A stretch of DNA of 64,000 bases, taken from the NCBI RefSeq assembly GCF_021083305.1, contig NZ_JAJFAY010000002.1, positions 62,001 to 126,000 of the forward strand, given 5' to 3'. The first letter of the stretch is position 1, and every line of letters starts with the position of its first letter. The notes below the pieces were generated by a model. The model had not been told where the DNA came from. It saw nothing but the letters and a program-made list of their open reading frames with translations, and ran no database searches. Shown piece after piece: positions 1 to 9,046 of the stretch. This DNA comes from Haladaptatus sp. DYF46. GTDB taxonomy: Archaea > Halobacteriota > Halobacteria > Halobacteriales > Haladaptataceae. The translations under genes and the position numbers were made by a program.

Positions 1-44
1 CGATGTCCGTTCGAAAGTACTGAAAGCTGATCATCGAGCATCAT
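1..44 (-). CDS. 5' end of a gene running off the left edge
   Basis: Fourteen codons from an ATG at 44 remain open to the window edge. The start is supported by a GAGGTG ribosome site six bases upstream, and a second ATG follows at once. The visible residues (MMLDDQLSVLSNGHR) resemble the N-terminus of the winged-helix/DUF7344 type proteins of haloarchaea, which often begin with a 'VLSNxRRR' helix. That family guess rests on very few residues. Confidence 0.4.
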   Translation of the reverse strand, partial: MMLDDQLSVLSNGH

Positions 45-296
45 GAGTTTCACCTCGTTAAGACAGTGCAGAGGATTAAACACCGCATATTTTACGAGTG
101 AGTAGTTGTGTGAGTAACTGAGTGAATGCATTAGAACGGCTTTATCAGGAGAATTCACTCCATTTCTCACGCACTATTTACGCTCACCTATTGTACCCTT
201 CAGTATGAGCCGACCATTGGATAACGTGGATCGGGGCATTCCTATTGAATATTTGGTGTATAAGCGGTAGTGGATTGACTCCAGGTGATCTTTAGT

Positions 297-536
297 ATGA
301 TTCAATTCGTTTATGGAAATATGTCCAGTGTGATTCCCGACCGAGTGCGCAGAATGTATAATCCAGATATTCGTATAGTGACGATTATCTTAATAGGTGC
401 TCTATACTATTTGATGGTTCTTCTCTCTAATCAGGATTTCACAAATCCATATTATAATATTGGGCAGATAGTGACTGTTTTCACTATCATATCTTCAGTA
501 GCTACCATCGCTTACGAACGGAGAGCTCGCCTTTAG
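297..536 (+). CDS. small two-helix membrane protein, unknown function
   Basis: A 79-residue ORF. I chose the ATG at 297 over a GTG at 285 because AGGTGA lies eight bases before it. The protein has a charged N-terminus and two hydrophobic stretches (about residues 27-45 and 53-69), ending in a basic tail (ERRARL), so it is probably an inner-membrane protein. Base composition is clearly AT-richer than in the genes further right, in line with an accessory zone. I recognise no family and no partner gene. Confidence 0.45.
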   Translation: MIQFVYGNMSSVIPDRVRRMYNPDIRIVTIILIGALYYLMVLLSNQDFTNPYYNIGQIVTVFTIISSVATIAYERRARL

Positions 537-690
537 GGAACATGGAGATCGACCAACGAATCGCCTGGGTACCGTCCGAGTAGGTGAGTTTGGCGTTCCT
601 CATTGTTGCATTCGATGAGGGCCCCTCGACGATCGCCGGTTTCGGTGCATGCTTACCCTCCCTACGCGCGTTCCCCAGCGCCATATCTCG

Positions 691-1698
691 TCAATCAACG
701 TTGCCGATATTATCACCATTCAGGTCGACGAGTGCGGCGCTCTCTTCCCACAGCGTTCGCTGCAATTTCTCGTCGTAGGACATTGGATGAGTGTGGCTGA
801 TCTCTCTTCCATCGATGAACTGTCCAGAGACGTTCTCAAAATCCGGACCGGTGACGAGCCGTGCCAGATCATGCCCGCTCTCAGCAGGGCTTCTCACTGC
901 TGGCAGCACCCGAAATGCTGGTAACACTGTATTCCACAGAAATTTCATCATCTGACCGTAATCACGAGCCAACCCCGTCCCAGGCATCAGTCCCGGACTG
1001 AAGACGTTCGAGGTTATCGGCGCGTCAGGGGAACTCAAACCGGCGGAACGAAGACGGTGGTCAAGTTCGTAAGCAGTAAGCACGTTCGCTAGCTTCGACG
1101 TTGCATACCGCTGTGATCCGACCTTGCTTGGATCTGTATCTGAAGTATCCTCGGGAACTGCTAGCTCACGTAGATTTTCGAAATCCGTTCGTGGAGGGGA
1201 CATCCCGAGAGCATGTTCCCAAAACCCCATCCCTTGGGAACCGGCGCCAGCGAGAAACACGAACCGCCCAGGTGATCGAATCCGAGAGAGGAGAAGATTG
1301 ACTAGTAAGAAGTGACCGAGGTGATTGACGGCGTAGGTTATTTCGAATCCGTCGTCGGTGTAAACGGTTCCACTCACCTGTAGAGTAGCAGCGATACAAA
1401 CAACTGCATGAAGTGGAGGAATTTCTCCAGAATCGATGTCCTGATGGAGTCGGTTAGCAAATCTGTGAACGGAATCAAGGGAGGCAAGATCGAGCTGCAT
1501 TGTGGTTGTAAGCGTGCTACCAGTCTCAGATCGTAGCTTCCTTGCTGCTTTGTCGGTCCGCTGTTCGTTGTGTGACGCAAGAATCACGTGCCACGAAGGA
1601 TTTGCTCGGATTAGAGCCTTTGCACATCCAAATCCGAGTCCGGACGTGGCTCCAGTGATGACAACAGATCTACTAGCTTTTTGTTGAGTGGATGCCAT
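691..1698 (-). CDS. short-chain dehydrogenase/reductase
   Basis: A 335-residue classical-fold SDR. It has the glycine-rich nucleotide motif TGATSGLG near residues 16-23, an NHLGH-type motif near 125, and the catalytic YATSK near residue 200. Length and the C-terminal extension match the retinol-dehydrogenase/protochlorophyllide-reductase-like SDR branch, so an NADP(H)-dependent oxidoreductase of unknown substrate is expected in the cytoplasm. It stands alone among decayed sequence, with no operon partner. Confidence 0.85.
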   Translation of the reverse strand: MASTQQKASRSVVITGATSGLGFGCAKALIRANPSWHVILASHNEQRTDKAARKLRSETGSTLTTTMQLDLASLDSVHRFANRLHQDIDSGEIPPLHAVVCIAATLQVSGTVYTDDGFEITYAVNHLGHFLLVNLLLSRIRSPGRFVFLAGAGSQGMGFWEHALGMSPPRTDFENLRELAVPEDTSDTDPSKVGSQRYATSKLANVLTAYELDHRLRSAGLSSPDAPITSNVFSPGLMPGTGLARDYGQMMKFLWNTVLPAFRVLPAVRSPAESGHDLARLVTGPDFENVSGQFIDGREISHTHPMSYDEKLQRTLWEESAALVDLNGDNIGNVD

Positions 1699-2346
1699 GG
1701 TCGATTCAGATTCGATAGTATGCTACCGGACTGTAAGGTATTTATTAATAAATGTTCTGACCATTATCCCCCATATTTTCAGCAACGCGGTGAAGGAGTC
1801 GTGTTAGTCGGGCGACTTCAGTATGGGAGAATCCATGAAGAAACTGTTCGGTGAAGGCTTCTGGCCACGGAACACCATCATGTTTGAGGAAGGCATCGCC
1901 GAGCACTCGGTCGCACTGCTAAAGGATACCGAGGAGCTTACGACCTCTGAGCGGGCTGGAGGGCTGGCAGGATATGTATGATCTGCGTGTAAACGGAGGG
2001 ATGACTGTCAATCAGGGTAACTCGTGTCTGGAGACAGTGAAGAGAGAATGCTACTAACCGGACAATCCCGACGCCAGGTTTTCCGCACGATTGCTGCGAC
2101 CTCATACCGCGAGTGGTCTTCCTACGGTGAGACGCCGCTGTAGTCTCAACTTCAGCGGTTCGGAGTTTGACCGATCTACAAACGGGCTCTCAAAATACCA
2201 GAGGTCGGAAGTCAGAATAAAACCCTGTTCGAATCAAACTGGATTGGGCCGAGAATAGAGTCTCGAAATCAGGCAGTATAGCGAAAAATATCGAGTTACA
2301 GAACAGCGCAACCGCTCACAAGTAGGAGAATACGGGGATTCACTCA
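1699..2346. other. gene-poor stretch with decayed coding scraps
   Basis: No intact gene is seen. A 52-codon ORF on the + strand (1823-1981, starting MGESMKKLFGEGFWPRN) and a short open stretch ending at the TAG near 2143 (ending SSYGETPL) have coding-like composition. Neither has a recognisable family, and both end abruptly. Next to the transposase remnant at 2347-2910, they are best read as ends of genes cut by past insertions and deletions. Confidence 0.35.
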
Positions 2347-2910
2347 TCAATATGGTGGGTCGAGAACATTCGCGATCGTGTCCACACAGCCGTTCGCCGT
2401 GATCACTGGCCACGGCCGCGTTCGGCCCTCCTCTGGGCCGTAGTCATCGTATTTCTCGTAGACGAGGATCTTCATCATGAAGTCTACAATCCGCCAGACA
2501 TTGTAGAGCAGCGTCGAAAACATGAATGCGAAACACCGCATCCGGAAATCGGTCGATGCGATCGATGGCAGGAATCGCTTGATGGACTTGTACTCGTTCT
2601 CGATATCCCAACGCTGCGAATACCGATCCGTGAGACCCATCGCGTCGTCCGATGAGACGTCATCACGATTCGTGACGAAGACGGCATAGCTTCCCTCCGG
2701 GCCTTCGGTCGCCTCGAAGGAGCCGAACACGAGCGCCCAGACCATCGCTGGAACCTGAAACTTGCCGTCGCGTTCGACCACGCCGACTGCCTCGGCGTGG
2801 TCTTCGAGTGCAGTCGAAGGAAAGAGCGTAGTGAGTCGCCGTTCAATCCGACGTGAGGAGGGTTTTGAAGGCATTGACACCTGCCCTTCCTCATTCCCCT
2901 CACGAACCAA
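2347..2910 (-). pseudogene. transposase remnant, possibly a fusion of two IS pieces
   Basis: A 187-residue frame. Residues about 20-62 (ERRLTTLFPSTALEDHAE...) look like the N-terminus of haloarchaeal IS4-type (ISH8-like) transposases. From about residue 70 on (FVTNRDDVSSDD, then RYSQRWDIENEYKSIKRF and LLYNVWRIVDF) it looks like the C-terminal catalytic part of another haloarchaeal transposase group, with the final catalytic Glu in WDIENEYK. Intact members are about 400 residues, so the middle is missing. Whether this is one element with a deletion or a join of two elements (junction near 2720) cannot be settled here. It cannot be an active transposase. Confidence 0.75.
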
Positions 2911-3212
2911 CTTCGATACCAGCCGCAGTCATGCGGTTTGCCTCTTAGATAAAGACGGATGTGCCTGAAGTGTTAGGGCTATATATGAATGACACGCATC
3001 GGTTAGTACTCCTACTAATGGCACTGCCTAGATGAGGAAAACCAAGCGATAGCAGTACGATTGTCGAAGTTTAACCCACCGATCGTAGATGGCTGATTTT
3101 AGAAAATATAAAATGAATTGTATGCGTGCCACCATCTATATACTACTATGAGACATAAAGGGGTAACAACGTTGAGACAGCGCTTAAAATACGCCGGCAG
3201 GAAGCTCATAGA
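2911..3212. other. intergenic, AT-rich; nothing coding seen
   Basis: About 300 bases between the transposase remnant and the SRPBCC gene. It is AT-rich toward the right, with several TATA-like stretches (3131-3155) that could serve as a promoter for the gene at 3213. I found no clear terminal inverted repeat for the transposase remnant. Confidence 0.4.
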
Positions 3213-3650
3213 ATGAAAGTAATCGAGACGGATATCGAAATCCATGCTTCAGTAGAGGTCGTCTGGGACGTTCTCACCGATTTCGGAAAGTACGCCGAAT
3301 GGAACCCGTTTATCACCGAAGCGAGCGGGGAAATCCGCCGCGGCGAACAACTGAAAATTCACATCGAACCACCAGGAGCAAGAGGCATGACGTTCCGTCC
3401 AACAGTGCTCACTGCCGAGCGTGGCAGGCGCTTGGAGTGGCTCGGCCGGTTGCTCGTTCCGAAGATTTTTGATGGCCACCATCAACTTCGTATTCATCCG
3501 CTTGACACCGATCGCGTACGATTCGCCCAGCGTGAGGAATTTTCTGGCCTGCTGGTTCCGGTGTTCTTGAACGAAGAAGCCACTGCGCAGGGATTCAGGG
3601 AGATGAACGAAGCGCTCAAAGAGCGAGCTGAAGCACTGACCCGCGCTTGA
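3213..3650 (+). CDS. SRPBCC / polyketide-cyclase-like lipid-binding fold protein
   Basis: A 145-residue protein matching the SRPBCC (START-like) domain from end to end. It opens with a strand-forming IEIHASVEVVWDVLTDFGKYAEWNPF segment in which the conserved W and NPF are visible. A central strand set (GRRLEWLGRL) and a C-terminal amphipathic helix (residues about 125-143) follow. Such domains bind hydrophobic ligands or act on coenzyme A- or polyketide-like substrates, but no ligand can be assigned. It stands alone; the next genes are broken. Confidence 0.8.
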   Translation: MKVIETDIEIHASVEVVWDVLTDFGKYAEWNPFITEASGEIRRGEQLKIHIEPPGARGMTFRPTVLTAERGRRLEWLGRLLVPKIFDGHHQLRIHPLDTDRVRFAQREEFSGLLVPVFLNEEATAQGFREMNEALKERAEALTRA

Positions 3651-3737
3651 GACCTGATCGAATCCTCCGACTTGTGGGGATCGCTGTTTTTCCGGAGCGA
3701 CCACAGCGTACCTTCATCTCGATGGGTCGCTCTGGCT

Positions 3738-3941
3738 CTACGTGCTCTTGTTCTTCGCGAGAACAAATTCGTGAGATTTTGGAGACGATTTCCGCATTGG
3801 TGGAGAGTGAAGATATCGCTCACTCGTGCTGTACGCCGTAACCCAACCACCGCACGTCGATATCGATGGGGTGGTTCTGAACGTTTGGACGCCAAGGTAG
3901 ACCAAGTACGCTGCACCGACCAATTTGACGATTCCACTCAC
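3738..3941 (-). pseudogene. LysE/RhtB-family exporter scrap
   Basis: Only the first 22 or so residues of this frame (VKLVGAAYLVYLGVQTFR) are recognisable. They match the helix LKxxGAAYLxYLGxRxxR of LysE-family amino-acid exporters, and the family's NPK motif and later helices are missing. The rest of the frame looks non-coding. A GTG can be read at 3941, but the genuine N-terminus is absent, so this is an internal fragment. It abuts the truncated ATP-grasp gene at about 3945, marking an old recombination junction. Confidence 0.55.
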
Positions 3942-4491
3942 TCTCTCCGTTCTCAGATATGCACGGCGAACCGGGACGCTCTTGTGGAATAATCTCGTCG
4001 CGACGCTTGCGTTGAGCTCGCGGCTAATCGGGCTGCGAGCACTTGAGACGGTTGGGTTTCGTACTCCTCGAATAACCTTCGAAAAACCCGAGTTTGAGTA
4101 CGTCGCAAAGCCCTGCTACATCTGGCACGGTGACCCCGAACTGAACGGGGAGGGAGAGTTCTATCAAGAGCGAATCCACACGGAACCCATCGATTACAAG
4201 TACTACGCCATCAACGATGGAACGCGAGTTCAGACGGCGGCCAAGCGCGTTACATCAAAGCTCCACGGCCCCAAGCGATTCCTGAATCAGATACGTCCCA
4301 GACCGACGCTTACGCGACGCCTTCGCCGCCTCGTCACCCGACTTAATCTTCGTGGCGTCGGGATCGACTTAGTCAAAGATGACGAGGACCGGTTCTGGGC
4401 CGTAGACGTCAATCTCGCCGCAGGGTACCGGGACAGCGGGTTAGAACCGGCCCTCTACAAGTCGATTCGTGAATGTCTGCCCGACCGGTAA
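3925..4491 (+). pseudogene. N-terminally truncated ATP-grasp domain protein
   Basis: From about residue 30 the frame shows an ATP-grasp order: RLIGLRALETVGFRTPRI, then the nucleotide-binding strands (YVAKPCYIWHG, FYQERIHTEPIDYKYYAI), and the metal-binding end GVGIDLVKDDEDRFWAVDVNLAAGYRDSG (Asp/Asn pair). Such enzymes are about 270-300 residues; here 188 are open and the only upstream start is a TTG inside the LysE scrap. The N-terminal pre-ATP-grasp part is therefore lost. It might still yield a protein from an internal non-ATG start, but a full enzyme is unlikely. Confidence 0.6.
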
Positions 4492-4950
4492 TCTGAGAGC
4501 CACTTTTCGAACTAGTACTGAGAAGAGGGTTTCTGTTGAATCCACGTTCTATAGTCAACAGGAAGCCGGGCTTTTACTCCATACTCTCGTAAGTGGAAAG
4601 TGAGTCAGTCTCGGTAGCCCCGAATAGATCTGTATGTAGTTCGCATTGCGAGTGAGCCATCAACCTATTTTGGAACGTTAGTCTCATTTATCGTCTGTTT
4701 CACTTAGACACCTGAATCGGCTGTATAATTATATATACAAGCTCATATAGGTAAATAACTTCAGTATCGCTATTTATTTTCAATTTAATCTTATTTAGCT
4801 TATAAAATGGTTGTTCCAAGTGATAGGGATGATAGTGGCCGAGTACGGTGTTGCCAACGTCGAACGAAATTGCTAGGGTGATACCAACCGAACCACCAAT
4901 ATTCGATATTCGGGGGATTACCTGATAGGGCTTGAGCCCGTAGTAACCAC
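4492..4950. other. intergenic, AT-rich
   Basis: About 460 bases with no convincing gene on either strand. The stretch 4725-4810 is very AT-rich, with several TATA-like candidates (for example around 4796-4807). It may hold the promoter of the site-2 protease gene, though its distance to the ATG at 4951 would imply a leader of more than 100 nt. Confidence 0.4.
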
Positions 4951-6111
4951 ATGGCGAGTCTCCGTCTCGGTTCGCTGTTCGGCATCCCGATCAGACTAGG
5001 CATTTCGTTCTTGTTGATCCTCCCACTGCTGGCCTACCTCATCGGTTCGCAGGTTGGCCTCACAGTGAACTTGATCAACGGGGTCTTCGGGACCCCACTC
5101 GATCCTGAACCGCTTACCGCGGGGTTGCTCCCCTGGCTCTTGGGGGTAGGCGCTGCACTCGGCCTCTTCGCCAGCGTTCTCCTGCACGAACTGGGTCATT
5201 CACTCGTAGCACGCCGGTACGGTCTTGAGACTGAATCGATCACGTTGTGGTTCTTGGGCGGTCTCGCACAGTTTGCGGAGTTGCCTGACGACTGGCGCCA
5301 GGAGTTCGCGATCGCCATCGCCGGCCCGGTCGTTAGCGTTGCACTTGGGGTCCTGTTCTACGGGTCGTTCGAACTACTCGCTGGCAGGCTCCCCGCAGTT
5401 CGGTTCGTGATCGGCTACTTAGCGGTGCTCAATGTGGTGCTCGCGGCGTTCAATATGCTTCCCGGATTCCCGATGGATGGTGGGCGAGTCCTCCGTGCGG
5501 TGCTCTCGCGCAACCGGTCGCGCCTGCAGGCAACCCGCATCGCCGCTGCCGTCGGAAAGGGGTTCGCGTTCCTACTTGGAATCGCTGGGGTCGTTACGTT
5601 CAACCTGTTTTGGATCCTCATCGCCTTCTTCATCTATATCGCCGCAACGAGCGAGACCAACCAGGAGGTAATGCAGGCGGCCTTTGAGGGACTGACCGTC
5701 AGGGAGATAATGACGCCGGCGGTCGAACTCGATACGGTGGCACCCGAGACGTCGATCGATACCTTGCTTGACCGGATGGTCCGCGAACGTCACACCGGGT
5801 ATCCGGTCGTCGACAACGATGATCTCGTCGGCATCGTCACGCTCGAAGACGTCCAAGAACGGGAATCTGATCGCCGAGATGATGCGACAGTCGATGACAT
5901 CATGTCGACAGATCTGGTGACGGTCCGACCCGGTGGCGAGGCGGCGAATGCGCTCACGACCCTCCAGCAGGAGGATATCGGTCGGCTTCTCGTAACCGAA
6001 GGCGATGGCTCGCTCGCGGGTCTGATCTCGCGGACAGACCTGATGACGGTCCTCGAAATCACCCAGACCAGTCAATCGACGGCCGCCACCTCACCGACGA
6101 TCGAACGCTGA
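4951..6111 (+). CDS. site-2 protease family (M50) metalloprotease with CBS pair
   Basis: A 386-residue membrane protease. The first 240 residues carry several membrane helices, the zinc motif LLHELGHS (about residues 78-85) and the second zinc-ligand motif NMLPGFPMDGGRVLRA (about 168-183). The C-terminal 130 residues form two CBS domains (LTVREIMTPAVEL..., VDDIMSTDLVTV...), which in this family bind adenine nucleotides. This architecture is the haloarchaeal SpoIVFB-like group that cleaves membrane substrates within the bilayer. All catalytic ligands are visible. The gene is monocistronic. Confidence 0.93.
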   Translation: MASLRLGSLFGIPIRLGISFLLILPLLAYLIGSQVGLTVNLINGVFGTPLDPEPLTAGLLPWLLGVGAALGLFASVLLHELGHSLVARRYGLETESITLWFLGGLAQFAELPDDWRQEFAIAIAGPVVSVALGVLFYGSFELLAGRLPAVRFVIGYLAVLNVVLAAFNMLPGFPMDGGRVLRAVLSRNRSRLQATRIAAAVGKGFAFLLGIAGVVTFNLFWILIAFFIYIAATSETNQEVMQAAFEGLTVREIMTPAVELDTVAPETSIDTLLDRMVRERHTGYPVVDNDDLVGIVTLEDVQERESDRRDDATVDDIMSTDLVTVRPGGEAANALTTLQQEDIGRLLVTEGDGSLAGLISRTDLMTVLEITQTSQSTAATSPTIER

Positions 6112-6689
6112 GTATGATTCATTGAGAGGGAGTTTCAACTCAAAGGCGGAGTATCGACCTGGTTGGTGAATACGTGATTCAAAGCATCGAAGATACCCAT
6201 AATCCCTTGGTCGGTCGTCTTCACCCGAGTTCCTTGAACGTGTTATTGATCACGATGGGGTATTTCGGGACAAGAGTTACTCTGTGATTTCCTGCGTGAG
6301 GATTTCGCGAAGAGAGCGAGAGACTGTGGAACCGGCGTAGTGGGTCGGGTCAAACGGACTTTTACTCATGTGCAACGCACAATGGATAATCGGGGTCGTT
6401 CGTCATCACGGAGACGTGGGGCACAGTAATTCCGCTGCCGAAGATGCAACCGTAGTGTGGTGTGTCCACATCTGCTTAGTGCAACATGGAGAAGTAGACA
6501 CTCTCTAGGAATGACGCTGTAGTCCACACACAATCGCTTTGTAATCACCGTTCTCGTGGGGTGTATTGTTGCAGTGAAAAATGAGAGTGGTCGTGATTTG
6601 CCGATTCCCATCTGGGAAATGACACGGGAAAATTCCTCATGCGGGATTTTACCGAATCGGTTTATGATATCTTGGGAGCGGAGGGTGAG
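6112..6689. other. gene-poor stretch
   Basis: About 580 bases between the protease gene and the frameshifted gene. The only item worth noting is a 30-codon ORF on the - strand (6277-6369), listed separately. A - strand stretch near 6125-6230 is open and protein-like but has no start, suggesting another decayed gene end. Confidence 0.35.
6277..6369 (-). CDS. possible 30-residue small protein or gene fragment
   Basis: ATG at 6369 to TAA at 6277. The peptide begins MSKSPFDPTHYAGSTVSRSL and ends in an amphipathic ILTQEITE helix, with composition and codon use like real haloarchaeal coding sequence. No strong ribosome site is visible upstream. It could be a genuine small protein or the preserved N-terminus of a lost gene. 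I recognise no family. Confidence 0.3.
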   Translation of the reverse strand: MSKSPFDPTHYAGSTVSRSLREILTQEITE

Positions 6690-7003
6690 TCAACCCCAAT
6701 TCTTCTCAAACTGTTTGGCATAGCGGGGCCAGTACTCCTCGAAGTGATCGATGGCTTCCCAAATGTCCCAATCAACGGGCTTCTTATCTTTCGGATCACG
6801 AAAAAGGCGGTCCATATGAGTATATCCATGGGATGTATCAACAGAGCGATATCGATACTACTCTCTGTTGCGGCGTCTTTGTAGTATACATTCACAGAAA
6901 AGTCGTCAGGGTCGAAGTAGTCTGAGGTCCCTCGGACCGCCATAAGATACGTTCGCCCCCGCCACGTCCCAAGGTTGTCCTCAAAATTCTGGGGTCCGGC
7001 CAT
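6690..7003 (-). pseudogene. conserved haloarchaeal protein broken by a -1 frameshift (DUF7718-like)
   Basis: The frame from ATG 7003 (AGGAG ribosome site about ten bases upstream) reads MAGPQNFEDNLGTWRGRTYL and on to ESSIDIA. It then changes frame near 6845-6850, where one base is missing, and continues as DTSHGYTHMDRLFRD, WDIWEAIDHFEEYW and AKQFEKNWG to a TGA at 6690. The joined product would be about 104 residues. I associate it with the small haloarchaeal family DUF7718, with moderate certainty. Unless the missing base is a sequencing error, the gene is dead. Confidence 0.65.
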
Positions 7004-7192
7004 TATTGAAATTCTCCTACATAAGCACATATCCCGTAACTATTTGGCTGTTGACCTCCTAAGTCATCATAGAACCAGAGGACAACCCTTCACTGGAGTT
7101 GGTCGAGATACCTATGAAAGTCAGAAAACAACCGTGTGATGCCAGGGAAGGCGTATCGCTAGAACACCGCAGCCGGACGGGAACGGATTAGG

Positions 7193-7555
7193 ATGAATCA
7201 GAAAACAAAGTTCATTCGGCGAGTAGCAGAAGCTGACTTCGACGATGTGCTGCTACTCTCCCGCTCGACCGCCGAAGAAGTGCTCACAGAAAAACGGATG
7301 GAGCTACTCACCGAGATAGCTACTGACGATCTCGAATCAATGCGAGATCTCGGTCGCCGCGTTGATCGAGATATCAGTATCGTCAAACGCGATCTTGACA
7401 TCCTGTACGAGGCAGGAGTTGTCGAGTATGAGCAAAACGGTCGTGCAAAGCGACCAGTGCTTGCTCACAAGAACGTGTTCGTCAAACCCGTCGTGTTCGA
7501 AGGTGAGCCAATGGAGGACGCAACCAACCACACTGGCGAGATAGCTGCTGACTAA
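7193..7555 (+). CDS. HTH DNA-binding protein of the HVO_A0114 type
   Basis: A 120-residue predicted winged helix-turn-helix protein. Residues about 40-95 hold the domain, with the recognition region MRDLGRRVDRDISIVKRDLDILYEAGVVEYE, a MarR-like layout shared by the HVO_A0114 family. These regulators often sit as antitoxin-like partners of small genes. Here a 25-codon open remnant (7114-7191) ends three bases before the ATG and could be the scrap of a lost upstream partner. The neighbouring gene on the other strand is frameshifted. Confidence 0.75.
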   Translation: MNQKTKFIRRVAEADFDDVLLLSRSTAEEVLTEKRMELLTEIATDDLESMRDLGRRVDRDISIVKRDLDILYEAGVVEYEQNGRAKRPVLAHKNVFVKPVVFEGEPMEDATNHTGEIAAD

Positions 7556-7845
7556 GGCGAATTTGAAGTTGTACTGTCGAATGGATTCGAGGAATCGAAT
7601 ACTTCCGCTAACCACCATTAGCGAAAGTGAAATCGATTGGAGCGCCATCCTCGCCGAAGCAAGCGTTCTTTCTCCGACCGATTCGCGCTTCATCGTCGGC
7701 GCCCGTTTCCCCACCGGTTCGACCATCGGTCACGACAGACAGTACGACCCGTCCAGAGAAATCCGTCCCGTCACCGCGATTGTTCTCTCAATTCCCTCCC
7801 TGCCACATTCCGTAGCTTTTCGACCGACCGCTTCCAACTCAGAGT

Positions 7846-8964
7846 ATGAACATCGAACCCTTCGGCTTGGAACGCTGGTTCGCCGAATACGAACACGAGG
7901 CCGACATCATGCTGGCCGAGAGCGGCATTCGAAGTCTGGACGTCGACCGCTTCGATTTGGACCCCGGCGAACTGGGCTACGTCATCCCGACGAACGGGAA
8001 CCCCGAATTTCGGGCTGAGGTCGGCGAGCGCTACGGCCGGAGCGAAGACGAAGTGTTGTTCACCTGCGGGACGCAGGAAGCGAACTTTCTAGCGTTCTTG
8101 AGCCTGTTGGACGACGACGGACGTGCGGTCGGCGGCGACGCCGCCTCCTCGTCCCGTGCGCAAAGTGCGCACGCCGTAGTCGTAACCCCGACCTACCAAG
8201 CGCTCCACGCGGTCCCCGAATCGATGGGAGAGGTGAACAGGGTGTCGCTCGAACCGCCGGAGTGGGAACTCGACGTGGACGCCGTCGCCGACGCGATTCG
8301 GGACGAGACGGACGTCATCGTCCTCAACAACCCGAACAACCCGACTGGGCGGTACCATCCGCAGGAGAAAGTCGAAGCCCTCTACGACCTCGCGGAGGAC
8401 GCCGGGGCGTACCTGCTCTGTGACGAGGTGTACCGACTGCTCTCGCCCGACCCGGTGGACCCCGTCGCCAGCATGGGCGAGTACGGCATCAGCACGACGA
8501 GTCTCACGAAGGCCTACGGACTCGCCGGACTCAGATTCGGATGGCTCGTCGGGGCGGAGGAGGTCGTGAACGGCGCGTGGGAGTGGAAGGACTACACCAC
8601 CATCTCGCCGGGCATCATCGACCAGCACGTCGCCCGGCAGGCGCTCGGCGAACACGAGGACGACATCCTCGCGGAGAACCGCGAGTTGGCGGCGAGCAAC
8701 CGCGACCGAGTCCGCGAGTTCGTGGACGAATACGGGTTGGAGTGGTACGACCCTGTAGGCGTCAACGGTTTCGTTCGGATTTCGGACGGCTTCGAGGACG
8801 GCGAGGAATTCTGTCGCGGCGTGGTCGAGGAAGAGAGCGTCGTTCTCGCACCGGGGAACCTGTTCGGCTTCGACCGGTACTTCCGCATCGGGTTCGGACT
8901 CCCCGCCGAGGAGTTGGAGGACGGATTGGGGCGCGTCGAGTCGTTCCTCGACGGTCACGCGTAG
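7846..8964 (+). CDS. class I/II PLP aminotransferase
   Basis: A 372-residue fold-type I aminotransferase. Visible motifs are TNGNPEFRAEV near residue 45, the NNPNNPTGRY loop at about 160-169, DEVYRL near 195, and the PLP-lysine segment SLTKAYGLAGLRFGW around 221-235. It is probably an aspartate/aromatic or related alpha-amino-acid aminotransferase; the substrate is not assignable. Between residues about 91 and 109 (GRAVGGDAASSSRAQSAH) there is a low-complexity insertion encoded by two perfect hairpins (see the repeat at 8131-8173), placed just before the AVVVTPTYQAL strand where relatives are normally compact. Confidence 0.9.
   Translation: MNIEPFGLERWFAEYEHEADIMLAESGIRSLDVDRFDLDPGELGYVIPTNGNPEFRAEVGERYGRSEDEVLFTCGTQEANFLAFLSLLDDDGRAVGGDAASSSRAQSAHAVVVTPTYQALHAVPESMGEVNRVSLEPPEWELDVDAVADAIRDETDVIVLNNPNNPTGRYHPQEKVEALYDLAEDAGAYLLCDEVYRLLSPDPVDPVASMGEYGISTTSLTKAYGLAGLRFGWLVGAEEVVNGAWEWKDYTTISPGIIDQHVARQALGEHEDDILAENRELAASNRDRVREFVDEYGLEWYDPVGVNGFVRISDGFEDGEEFCRGVVEEESVVLAPGNLFGFDRYFRIGFGLPAEELEDGLGRVESFLDGHA
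8131..8173. repeat. in-frame double-hairpin element inside the aminotransferase
   Basis: Two perfect inverted repeats stand in tandem inside the coding frame. The first is GGCGGC-GAC-GCCGCC (8131-8145), then comes a 9-nt spacer TCCTCGTCC, then CGTGCGCA-AAG-TGCGCACG (8155-8173). Both loops are 3 nt. They encode GGDAASSSRAQSAHA. The same layout, with different stems but a similar spacer (TCCGGTATC), occurs at 62305-62345 in an unrelated gene. Confidence 0.7.
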
Positions 8965-9046
8965 TGACGGACGCGTTTCAGTAGTGTCCGGTTCGTTTCG
9001 GTGGTGTCCCGTCCGTTCACGTGACTCCGTCGGAGCAGGGTTTCGG

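Noticed and set aside
2041..2143. Short open stretch ending SSYGETPL as a gene
   Set aside because: No start with a ribosome site, under 40 codons and no recognisable family; noted only as a probable gene remnant.
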